Below, one piece after another: positions 28,303 to 36,058 of a stretch of DNA of 64,000 bases. Origin of the DNA: Marinobacter iranensis (lineage in GTDB: Bacteria > Pseudomonadota > Gammaproteobacteria > Pseudomonadales > Oleiphilaceae); NCBI RefSeq assembly GCF_029207565.1, contig NZ_JANCMW010000012.1:1-64000 (forward strand), read 5' to 3'. The stretch's first letter is position 1; the number at the start of each line of letters is the position of its first letter. Below the pieces are notes generated by a model. The model saw nothing but the letters and a program-made list of their open reading frames with translations. It made no database searches and was not told the origin of the DNA. The position numbers and the translations under genes are program-made.

Positions 28303-29370
28303 ATGGCCGCCCGGGCCCCTTTTGTCATTGCCGGTAACGAAATCAAAGCCGGTACACGGCAAACCGTGGAAATACCGGTTGCCAAGCTATACACCCATAC
28401 GCCGCTCCACATTCCAGTGGAAGTGGTGCATGGCCGCCGTAGTGGCCCGGTGCTGATGGTATGTGGTGCCATCCACGGGGACGAAATCAACGGCGTGGAG
28501 ATTGTTCGCCGGGTACTGACCAACTCCGCCCTGCGCCACCTGCGGGGTACCCTGGTGGCGGTGCCCATCGTCAATATTTTCGGTTTTGTGCAACGCACCC
28601 GCTATCTGCCCGACCGCCGCGACCTGAACCGTTGCTTTCCGGGCAGTGAGACCGGCTCCCTGGGCGGGCGCATAGCTTATCTGCTGCGCACCCAGATCAT
28701 GGAGAATGTGTCTCATATTATTGACCTGCACACCGGCGCCATACACCGTTTCAACCTGCCGCAGATTCGCGCCGAGCTTAAAAACCCGGAAACCATCCGC
28801 ATGGCCGAAGCCTTTGGTGCGCCCATCATCATCAATGCCAGCTTGCGGGAAGGCAGTCTGAGGGCCTACGCTGACTCCCAGGATATCCCGGTGGTTACCT
28901 TCGAGGGCGGTGAAGCCCTGCGGTTTGACGACGTGGTGATTTCCAGCGGCGTGAAAGGTGTGATCAGGGTAATGCGGGAACTGGAAATGATCCCCGCCAA
29001 GAAGGGCCCCAAGGCACCCAGAAAACGCTCGGAAACCGCTGCCAATTCACAATGGGTGCGAACTGACACAGACGGCATCATGCGCCCGGTGGCAAGCCTG
29101 GGCCAGAAGGTTCGCAAGGGCCAGAAACTGGCCATGGTGGCGGACCCGTTCGGCGAGTCGGAAACCGCCGTGCTTTCACCCTGTTCCGGCATTGTGATCT
29201 GCGTAAACAACCTGCCGCTGGTGAACGAAGGGGAGGCCATTTACCACATTGCCCGGTTCGATGAGCTCAATGAAGCGGAAAAGGCCATGGATTACTTCCG
29301 CAGCAGCTACGAGGGCGACGTGGGTGACGATATGATCCCTGTTCACCCCTGGGACGACCGGCAGAAATAA
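28303..29370 (+). CDS. Succinylglutamate desuccinylase/aspartoacylase-family hydrolase
   Basis: This 355-residue zinc-dependent amidohydrolase belongs to the AstE/AspA branch of the M14 fold. The zinc ligands are visible: His and Glu in CGAIHGDEINGVEIVR and His in HIIDLHTGAIHRFNLPQ. A conserved RDLNRCFPG follows the first site. The C-terminal part is a beta-rich, biotinyl-like domain (VASLGQKVRKGQKLAMVADP). It starts one base after the rimK stop. Within this cassette it could remove acyl or glutamyl groups, but the substrate is unknown. There are no arginine-catabolism genes nearby, so true AstE is unlikely. Confidence 0.85.
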   Translation: MAARAPFVIAGNEIKAGTRQTVEIPVAKLYTHTPLHIPVEVVHGRRSGPVLMVCGAIHGDEINGVEIVRRVLTNSALRHLRGTLVAVPIVNIFGFVQRTRYLPDRRDLNRCFPGSETGSLGGRIAYLLRTQIMENVSHIIDLHTGAIHRFNLPQIRAELKNPETIRMAEAFGAPIIINASLREGSLRAYADSQDIPVVTFEGGEALRFDDVVISSGVKGVIRVMRELEMIPAKKGPKAPRKRSETAANSQWVRTDTDGIMRPVASLGQKVRKGQKLAMVADPFGESETAVLSPCSGIVICVNNLPLVNEGEAIYHIARFDELNEAEKAMDYFRSSYEGDVGDDMIPVHPWDDRQK

Positions 29371-29384
29371 ACACGAGGTTAGCT

Positions 29385-29810
29385 ATGATCTGGGATCAGA
29401 CCTTTATCGAACTGGCGCCCCTGCCGAGGGGCTTTCACCTGGTCACCAATGAAATCCTGGCCCGGGCGCCTGCACTGCAGAACTGCCAGGTCGGGTTGCT
29501 GCACCTGTTCATCCAGCATACCTCCGCCTCCCTGGCCATCAATGAAAACGCCGACCCGGACGTACGCGGTGACCTGGAGCGCCATTTCAACGTGATGGTG
29601 CCGGAGAATGCTCCGCACTATGAACACACCACCGAAGGCCCGGATGATATGCCGGCCCATATCAAAAGCGTTCTGGTAGGCCCGTCGCTGACTATTCCTG
29701 TGAACGACGGCCATCTTGCGTTGGGCACGTGGCAGGGCATTTATCTGTGTGAACATCGTGACAACGCGGGCAGCCGTCGAATCGTCGCAACGTTACAGGG
29801 GCGGTGGTAA
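29385..29810 (+). CDS. yjbQ: YjbQ family protein (UPF0047)
   Basis: This 141-residue protein of the YjbQ family shows LLHLFIQHTSASLAINENAD, DLERHFNVMVPE and GTWQGIYLCEHRD, all conserved in the family. E. coli YjbQ has a weak thiamine-phosphate-synthase-like activity; its main role is unclear. The gene follows the aspartoacylase-family gene by 14 bases and ends the cassette. A heptosyltransferase remnant starts directly after its stop codon. Confidence 0.92.
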   Translation: MIWDQTFIELAPLPRGFHLVTNEILARAPALQNCQVGLLHLFIQHTSASLAINENADPDVRGDLERHFNVMVPENAPHYEHTTEGPDDMPAHIKSVLVGPSLTIPVNDGHLALGTWQGIYLCEHRDNAGSRRIVATLQGRW

Positions 29811-30616
29811 GCGTTTCCCCTTGCCCAACTGCACTATCTCATCAAGGAGCCCTATCATCGATCAGTGATTCGTCATCCGTTTGTGGATAAGCTGGTCACC
29901 ATTCCGCGTCACAGCAGTTTTTCAGGCGATTTCGTCGAGCGTATAAAAGTCCTCAGAACTCTCCGGCGTGAGCGATACGACCTCGTTATTGACTCCCAGA
30001 ACAAGCCATCTTCACAGTACCTGACGCTGCTGAGCGGGGCCGGAATACGGCTTGGGTATGATCATCGGCGCTGGATGAGTTGGGTCTACAACCTCCGTGC
30101 ATCAAAAGGCCCGCAACGTTATCAGGCCTCGATGCGCTTCGATATCCTCAAGCCGCTCGGTATCGAAGAGGAACCGTTTCAGCTTTCCTTCCCCATACCG
30201 CCTGAAGATCAGGCTTATATCGATCAGTGGCTTGAGCAAGAGGCTCTGGCGCGGCGGAAGTTTGTCGTGATATCACCGGGCAGCCGGCAGGAACGGAAAA
30301 AATGGCGGACGGATTATTACGCCGAGGTCGCCGACTGCATTCAGACGGATTTTGGCTTGCCCGTGGTTTTGCTCTGGGCCCCGGACGAATGGCACGACGT
30401 TGAAAACATGTCAAAACGGATGCAAACGTCACCCCTGATGGCGCCGCCGACCACCCTGGAACAGGGTGTCGCGTTGTTGAACCGCTGCCGGCTACTGCTG
30501 TGTAACGACAGTGGCTTCATGTGCCCGGTGGCGCAACCGCCGACGACAACAGCTTCGGAATCACGCCTGCCATGGTTTATGAAAAGGTTCAGGCCATTCT
30601 CGGTGAGGCAATATGA
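29811..30616 (+). pseudogene. Degenerate glycosyltransferase family 9 (heptosyltransferase) gene
   Basis: Homology begins right after the yjbQ stop with AFPLAQLHYLIKEPY, so the N-terminal 35-40 residues, including the start and the SSIGDV-type motif, are missing. The body is readable: VIRHPFVDKLVTIPRH, RYDLVIDSQNKPSSQYL, VVISPGSRQERKKWRTDYY, then LLLCNDSGFM. Around 30516-30530 the frame breaks. The typical C-terminal helix ITPAMVYEKVQAILGEA is found in another frame and ends at 30616. The segment between (nucleotide-sugar-binding loop) is lost. The original frame runs on to 30731 as nonsense. An N-terminal truncation plus an internal deletion and frameshift explain the pattern. Confidence 0.8.
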
Positions 30617-30619
30617 TCT

Positions 30620-32326
30620 TTACTCCGGGCAGCGGAGCTTCAGGGGTACAGCGCGCTTGTCGCTGTCATCCTGCGTTGATCCAACCGGCTCGCACCCAAA
30701 ATTGTTCCTGCCTCCGCCTTTGACCTTATAGAGAGCCCTGTCTGCTGCCCTGACAAGATCTTCCATGGTCAGGTCGCTACGGGGCACCACAGATGCCACT
30801 CCGATGCTAATGGTCAGGAATGGCTCGATAGGGCTGCCGTCGTGCGCAATGTGCGAGCCGATGACTTGCTCCCGTATGGAGGCGGCAATGCTCATGGCGT
30901 CATCGACATTGGTCCCTGGCAGGACGAGGAGAAACTCTTCACCGCCGTATCGTGCAGCCATGTCTGATTTTCGTTGAAGGGTCCGTTCCAGAATAGTCGC
31001 AACCTGTTTCAGGGATTCGTCGCCCGCCTGATGCCCGTATTGGTCATTATAGAGTTTGAAGTAGTCGATGTCGGCGAGCATTACAGTAAGGGGGCCTCCG
31101 GTCCGGCTCAGTATCTCCCAAGCCTGCTCCAACTTCTTTTCAAGCGCCAGCCGGTTCGAAAGCCCGGTGAGAGGATCGTGCTCCGACAGCCGTTTCAATT
31201 CCGCATTGGCTATCTGGAGATCGCCCTGGACTTCAAGCACCTTTTGATGCTTTGAGGTCAACTCGGCATTGAGTCGTAGTAGTTCCGTGTTGTTTGACTC
31301 GATCATCCCCAGCATGGAATTGAATTCCCGGGACAGGGCCCCTATTTCGTCATTGTTCCGGATATTTGCCCGAAGGGAGTAATCCATTGCATTGGATATA
31401 CTGGAGATATCGGCCTTCAGTCCCATGATCGGCTTGATGACCATCCATCGGAACAGCCCCAGCAGCGTTGCCGCGAGAGCAGTGCACAATAATACCAGCA
31501 GGGCGACACCGTAGAAGGTAATTTCACTGCCCAGCTCGGTGATGTTGCGAGGGAGAATCGCCGTTGCCCGCAGGCTCGGCGTGCCCTCGATGCTATAGAT
31601 CTTTGAGGCGGAGAGTGCGCTCCGGTCAATGACTTCCAGCATGTAGTTGTCCGAGGCTGCCGGAACTTCGGCTTCCGACACCAGTTCGATACTGAACTCC
31701 TGGACAATCTGCTCTGAAAGCGTACTTATCAGCTCGTCATCGAGAAACTGGCCAAACACCACGTAACCCATGTGTGGGCCAACGCCATTGCTCTGCACGA
31801 TCGGGCGCATGGCAAAGAGAACCGGAACGCCATCCACCTCTACAATGCCGCTGGTGTTCTGATTGTCGATGTCGTCCTCAAAGTCGATCCGGTTTCTGAA
31901 GCCAGCGATTTCCGCGACAACCTCATCGAGATAGGTTTCTGTCAGATTGATAAATCCGCCTTCAGGTGGAAAGTCGAAAACCTTGCCCCAGACGGGTTCT
32001 CCGTCAAGATTGAGAAAAAGCGCAACATCGAACCCGAAGTTGAGAAATGTGTCCGGATACAGATTGGACTCGATGTATTCCGGATCGCCGCTTTGTATGA
32101 ACGAGTATGTGTCATTCCATGCCGACCAGTCGTATACAGTGAAATCAATGGTTTCTCGCTGCGCATCCAACCGCCGGATTACCCGGTCAATGTTGTTCCT
32201 GGCGTAATCGAGCTCGATGTCGTGAAAGGCGGGGTAGACAACGCTGCGTTGAATATAAATGGCCGACAATGCAAGCAAAATACCCATCAGCAGAATCAAT
32301 GCGGTGGTTTTTGCAGAAAGCGACAT
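30620..32326 (-). CDS. Membrane diguanylate cyclase with CHASE4, HAMP and GGDEF domains
   Basis: This 568-residue sensor-enzyme should make cyclic di-GMP. The first membrane helix (about 7-25) precedes a periplasmic CHASE4 sensor with DFTVYDWSAWNDTY. A second helix lies near 270-295, then HAMP, a short coiled coil and the GGDEF domain. The active site is RYGGEEF and is intact. An RKSD inhibitory I-site lies five residues before it, so product inhibition is likely. There is no EAL domain. It is divergent from the TAXI-TRAP genes and its 3' end abuts the heptosyltransferase remnant. Confidence 0.93.
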   Translation of the reverse strand: MSLSAKTTALILLMGILLALSAIYIQRSVVYPAFHDIELDYARNNIDRVIRRLDAQRETIDFTVYDWSAWNDTYSFIQSGDPEYIESNLYPDTFLNFGFDVALFLNLDGEPVWGKVFDFPPEGGFINLTETYLDEVVAEIAGFRNRIDFEDDIDNQNTSGIVEVDGVPVLFAMRPIVQSNGVGPHMGYVVFGQFLDDELISTLSEQIVQEFSIELVSEAEVPAASDNYMLEVIDRSALSASKIYSIEGTPSLRATAILPRNITELGSEITFYGVALLVLLCTALAATLLGLFRWMVIKPIMGLKADISSISNAMDYSLRANIRNNDEIGALSREFNSMLGMIESNNTELLRLNAELTSKHQKVLEVQGDLQIANAELKRLSEHDPLTGLSNRLALEKKLEQAWEILSRTGGPLTVMLADIDYFKLYNDQYGHQAGDESLKQVATILERTLQRKSDMAARYGGEEFLLVLPGTNVDDAMSIAASIREQVIGSHIAHDGSPIEPFLTISIGVASVVPRSDLTMEDLVRAADRALYKVKGGGRNNFGCEPVGSTQDDSDKRAVPLKLRCPE

Positions 32327-32511
32327 TGCGTTGGGCCTTGCGTACTGGGGGCTGATCCGGATTGGGGTGGGCTCAATCTCAACACTGATAGTGAGTTGCT
32401 CATAGTTTGAACAGTATTAGCCCCCGATGGAAGCTGTTGGACAAGATTTGACAGTCTGAGCTCTCGCGCCCCCTCACAACTACTGCGTGATCTTCCATCT
32501 TGGCCGATCTA

Positions 32512-32551
32512 CACCCATTGCAGAACTTTAATGGGTGGGGTTCCACCCATT
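32512..32551. promoter_or_regulatory. Palindromic upstream element, candidate DctD-type enhancer site
   Basis: The 375-base gap between the diguanylate cyclase and TAXI genes holds three copies of one half-site. CACCCATT is at 32512-32519. AATGGGTGG (32530-32538) and CCACCCATT (32543-32551) form a perfect 9-bp inverted repeat with a 4-base spacer. It lies about 90 bases upstream of the sigma-54-type promoter, the usual distance for a bacterial enhancer protein. A DctD-type regulator gene lies downstream at 37870. The pairing is inferred. A terminator reading (stem plus TTTT) is less likely because no gene runs into it. Confidence 0.5.
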
Positions 32552-32612
32552 TTTAAGCTTTAAAGTACCACCTGATTCAAAAGATCACTGTTTTACAAGT
32601 AGTTTTCGAACC

Positions 32613-32628
32613 TGGTCTGTTACTTGCT
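32613..32628 (+). promoter_or_regulatory. Sigma-54-type promoter for the TAXI-TRAP operon
   Basis: TGGTCTGTTACTTGCT has GG (32614-32615) and GC (32626-32627) separated by exactly 10 bases. This is the invariant -24/-12 spacing, with TTGC conserved at -12 though the -24 box is only TGGT. It lies 74 bases upstream of the TAXI start codon. The sigma-54 activator gene downstream supports the call. Confidence 0.6.
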
Positions 32629-32701
32629 CCAGTAGTGTCACCGAAGCCAGTTGCGCTTCGCCAAGCACCCAACAAACACAACGAGACGGGGAGCATCCTC
32701 T

Positions 32702-33679
32702 ATGAAAACCCAATCCGTAATGGCATTGGCATTCGCCTCCACTTTTGCTGTCACCAGTCCGGTTATTGCACAGGACAAGTCCGATTGGCCAGACAACTTC
32801 ACGGTTGGTACTGCCAGCCAGGGCGGAACCTACTTTGCGTATGGTTCCGGGTGGGCGAACTTTGTTGCCGAGAACCTGGGCGTGTCCGGCGGTGCTGAAA
32901 TTACCGGTGGCCCGATGCAGAACATGGCGCTGGTACACACCGGCAACCTGCAGTTTGGCCTGACCACCATGGGCCCGGCCAGTGAATCCCTGGACGGCAA
33001 CAGCCCGATAGCTCCGGGTGTAAAGATGGACAACGTGTGCGCCATCTTCCCGATGTATGAGACGCCTTTCTCCGTGACCGCGCTGTCTGACTCAGGTATC
33101 ACCTCGATTTCGGACATTCCCGATGGCGCTACCATCGGTTTCGGTCCTGCAGGCTCCACGTCTGACACCTATTTCCCGCGCATGATGGAAACCCTGGGCG
33201 TGGATTTTGAACGCCGCAACGGTAGCTGGTCGGACCTGGGTACCCAGTTGCAGGATGGCCTGATTGATGTGGTGGCTTTCGCTGCGGGTATTCCCATCCC
33301 GGCCGTTAGCCAACTGGAAGTTCAGACCGATGTGAACATCATCGGCATGACCGATGCGGAAGCCAAGAAGATTACCGATAACTTCCCCGTCTCCGAGTTC
33401 ATCATTCCGGCGAGCACTTACCAGTCCCTGGAAAAAGATTCCCGTGTGGTATCCATGTGGAACTTTGCGATCGCCAACTGTGACGTTCCGGAAAGCATGG
33501 TCTATGAAATTACCAAGCTGACCATGGAGAACAACGATCAGATGACATCTATCCATAAGGCTGCAAAGACGTCTATCCCGAAAAACTATACCAAGAACAC
33601 CGTTCTGCCCTGGCATCCGGGTGCCGCTCGCTGGTTCAACGAAAACGGTTACGAGATTCCTGAAAGCCAGATCAAGTAA
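32702..33679 (+). CDS. TAXI-family TRAP transporter solute-binding protein
   Basis: This 325-residue periplasmic binding protein has a signal peptide ending near SPVIA. The mature part opens with NFTVGTASQGGTYFAYGSGW, the TAXI signature, and has DGATIGFGPAGSTSDTYFP and AAGIPIPAVSQL later. TAXI proteins deliver organic acids or amino acids to a fused TRAP membrane protein, which is the next gene. ATG 32702 is preceded by GGGGAG and is the first codon of a clear signal peptide. The ligand cannot be read from sequence. The DctB-type sensor downstream suggests a carboxylate. Confidence 0.93.
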   Translation: MKTQSVMALAFASTFAVTSPVIAQDKSDWPDNFTVGTASQGGTYFAYGSGWANFVAENLGVSGGAEITGGPMQNMALVHTGNLQFGLTTMGPASESLDGNSPIAPGVKMDNVCAIFPMYETPFSVTALSDSGITSISDIPDGATIGFGPAGSTSDTYFPRMMETLGVDFERRNGSWSDLGTQLQDGLIDVVAFAAGIPIPAVSQLEVQTDVNIIGMTDAEAKKITDNFPVSEFIIPASTYQSLEKDSRVVSMWNFAIANCDVPESMVYEITKLTMENNDQMTSIHKAAKTSIPKNYTKNTVLPWHPGAARWFNENGYEIPESQIK

Positions 33680-33695
33680 CCATCCTTGTGTGTCA

Positions 33696-33747
33696 GGGGG
33701 TCCGTTGGGCCCCCGTCGACGGCCGGCTTGATGCCGGCCCGGTTTTT
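33696..33747 (+). terminator. Double hairpin with T-run between TAXI and TRAP permease genes
   Basis: Two stems lie in the 87-base gap. GGGGGTCC/GGGCCCCC (33696-33714) has a 3-base loop. GGCCGGC/GCCGGCC (33721-33739) has a 5-base loop and is followed by CGG and TTTTT. The second has the form of an intrinsic terminator. It probably works as a partial stop, letting the binding protein be made in excess over the membrane part. Confidence 0.6.
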
Positions 33748-33766
33748 CCTGTAGGCAGGGCTTATC

Positions 33767-35956
33767 ATGACCACCGAACAACCCCCCAAGGATCCGACTC
33801 CGACGGTACTGTCGGACGAAGACCATATTCTTGCCCACGACGTTGACGAGGAGCCGGTTGAGGCCAATCGCCGGCTGTTTGAAGGCTGGTTTCTGAAATT
33901 CGTTACCTTGCTGACGATCGGCTATTCATCATTCCATCTTTATTCCCTGAACATTGCCCCGATGGAAACCTGGAGTTACCGCATTGTCCACGTCGCGGGC
34001 GCGCTGGTGCTGGGCTTTATACTATACGCCGGTGCCCGATTTGTATCTCCTGAAGAGGGCGGTGCACGACATAAGTGGACCACCTGGTTTGGTGGCGTTG
34101 CCCTGTTGCCTGCCCTTTATGCGCTCTACCAGACGTTTTCCTTTAGCCAGATGCTGGCCAACGGTGCCATGCGTATTCCGCCTGAGCTGGAAGCCTGGCA
34201 TTTTGGCTGGCCTTTGCTGGCGGCCACTGGTGTGGGCATTGTTCTGAGCTGGTTCCACCAGCGTGAGCGATCGCGTTTCAGCGTGCCCGACCTGGTGCTG
34301 ATTGTCTGCTCCATCGCCGTCGCAGCCTATTTCCTGGTGGTTTATAACACCACTATGCGTATGACCACTGGCACGTCTTTTGCGCCCGTGGGCATTTCCT
34401 TTGCCGCCGTTGCGGGCACCGCCCTGATCATGGAACTGACGCGCCGGGTCGCGGGCCTGGCGCTGGTGGTGATTGGCCTGGTGTTCCTGGTCTATGTTTT
34501 TGTTGGTCCCTATCTGCCTGGTTTCCTGGGTTTTCCGGGATTGTCTGTGCAGCGTTTCTTCAGTCAGGTGTATACCGATGCCGGTATTTTGGGGCCCACC
34601 ACGGCGGTGTCCTCAACTTACATCATTCTGTTCATCGTCTTTGCTGCTTTCCTGCAGGCGTCGAAGGTCGGTGATTATTTCGTAAATTTCGCCTTCGCGG
34701 CAGCTGGTCGTTCCCGCGGTGGTCCGGCCAAGGTGGCGATCTTTGCCTCCGGCCTGATGGGTATGATCAACGGCACGAGTGCCGGTAACGTGGTCTCCAC
34801 CGGTTCATTGACTATCCCGCTGATGAAGAAAGTGGGCTATTCCAAGAAATCCGCCGGCGCGGTCGAGGCTGCTGCGTCTACTGGCGGGCAAATCATGCCG
34901 CCGATCATGGGCGCGGGCGCCTTCATCATGGCGGAAATCACCGGTATCCCTTACACCGAAATTGCCATCGCGGCGATCATTCCTTCGGTGCTGTATTTCG
35001 CATCGGTCTACTTCATGGTGGATTTCGAGGCAGCGAAACTGGGCATGCGCGGCATGCGCGAGGACGAGCTGCCGAAGCTTCGCAAGCTGATCAAACAGGT
35101 TTATCTGTTCATCCCCATCATCATTCTGATTTACGCTCTGTTCCAGGGGTATTCAGTGATTCGCGCCGGTACGCTGGCTACGGTGTCTGCCGCAGTGGTG
35201 AGCTGGCTAACGCCCAACAAGATGGGGATACGCTCAATTCTTCGGGCGCTGGATATTGCTTCCATGATGGCGATCCAGATTATCGTGGTGTGTGCCGCGG
35301 CCGGTATTATTGTGGGTGTGATTTCACTGACTGGTGTCGGCGCGCGCTTCTCGGTGCTGCTGCTGGACGTGGCCGAGGCCAGCCAGTTGTTGGCGCTGGT
35401 TTTCGCCATGTTCATTTCCATACTTCTGGGTATGGGCATGCCAACTACCGCTGCTTATGCGGTAGCGGCATCGGTAGTGGCACCGGGCCTGGTGCAGCTG
35501 GGGATTGACCCGCTCACGGCGCACTTTTTCGTGTTCTACTTCGCGGTAGTGTCGGCCATTACGCCGCCAGTTGCCCTGGCGTCTTATGCGGCGGCCGGTA
35601 TTTCCGGGGCCAACGCCATGGAAACCTCGGTGGCCTCGTTCCGGATCGGTATAGCGGCGTTCATCGTACCGTTCATGTTCTTCTATAACAGTGCGCTACT
35701 GATGGATGGGGACTGGTTCGTTATCGCCCGCGCCCTGGTTACCGCGACCTTTGGCGTGTACCTGTTGTCTGGTGGTGTGCTGGGCTGGTTCGGCAAGGTC
35801 AACGCCGGCTGGCCGGTCCGTGTCATGCTGATTGTCTCGGCGCTGCTGATGATTGAAGGCGGGCTCTGGACGGATCTGGCTGGTATAACCCTGGCGGTGA
35901 TCTCATTCCTGCTTCAGCGCCAGCGCAGGCAGCGTGTGGCACCTGCCGGGGCCTGA
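33767..35956 (+). CDS. TRAP transporter fused 4TM/12TM permease
   Basis: This 729-residue inner-membrane protein joins the small DctQ-like and large DctM-like subunits in one chain, as is usual with TAXI systems. The hydrophilic N-terminus (about 45 residues) is followed by four helices, then the large domain. The large domain carries SGLMGMINGTSAGNVVSTGSL, STGGQIMPPIMGAGAFIMAE and GMGMPTTAAYAVAASVVAP. Transport is driven by an ion gradient, not ATP. It works with the binding protein just upstream. Confidence 0.95.
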   Translation: MTTEQPPKDPTPTVLSDEDHILAHDVDEEPVEANRRLFEGWFLKFVTLLTIGYSSFHLYSLNIAPMETWSYRIVHVAGALVLGFILYAGARFVSPEEGGARHKWTTWFGGVALLPALYALYQTFSFSQMLANGAMRIPPELEAWHFGWPLLAATGVGIVLSWFHQRERSRFSVPDLVLIVCSIAVAAYFLVVYNTTMRMTTGTSFAPVGISFAAVAGTALIMELTRRVAGLALVVIGLVFLVYVFVGPYLPGFLGFPGLSVQRFFSQVYTDAGILGPTTAVSSTYIILFIVFAAFLQASKVGDYFVNFAFAAAGRSRGGPAKVAIFASGLMGMINGTSAGNVVSTGSLTIPLMKKVGYSKKSAGAVEAAASTGGQIMPPIMGAGAFIMAEITGIPYTEIAIAAIIPSVLYFASVYFMVDFEAAKLGMRGMREDELPKLRKLIKQVYLFIPIIILIYALFQGYSVIRAGTLATVSAAVVSWLTPNKMGIRSILRALDIASMMAIQIIVVCAAAGIIVGVISLTGVGARFSVLLLDVAEASQLLALVFAMFISILLGMGMPTTAAYAVAASVVAPGLVQLGIDPLTAHFFVFYFAVVSAITPPVALASYAAAGISGANAMETSVASFRIGIAAFIVPFMFFYNSALLMDGDWFVIARALVTATFGVYLLSGGVLGWFGKVNAGWPVRVMLIVSALLMIEGGLWTDLAGITLAVISFLLQRQRRQRVAPAGA

Positions 35957-36058
35957 CCTCCTGCCTTTGTGAAGAGCAGGGCAGGGCAATTGCCAGGGTG
36001 CGGTTGTCCTGCCCGGTTCCCGGCGCTACGCTAGCGGTTTTCTCAGGAACCGGTTTAT

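Noticed and set aside
30521..30731. Continuation of the heptosyltransferase frame to 30731 as a real C-terminus
   Set aside because: The residues after the break do not resemble family 9 transferases and the stretch overlaps the diguanylate cyclase gene. The true C-terminal helix is in another frame and ends at 30616.
32530..32555. Reading the palindrome plus TTTT as a rho-independent terminator
   Set aside because: Both flanking genes diverge from this gap, so no transcript is expected to need stopping here. An operator role fits better.
35970..36013. Complementary GGGCAGG/CCTGCCC segments between the TRAP permease and dctB
   Set aside because: Short GC-rich arms with a long spacer and no T-run; not strong enough to call a terminator or element.
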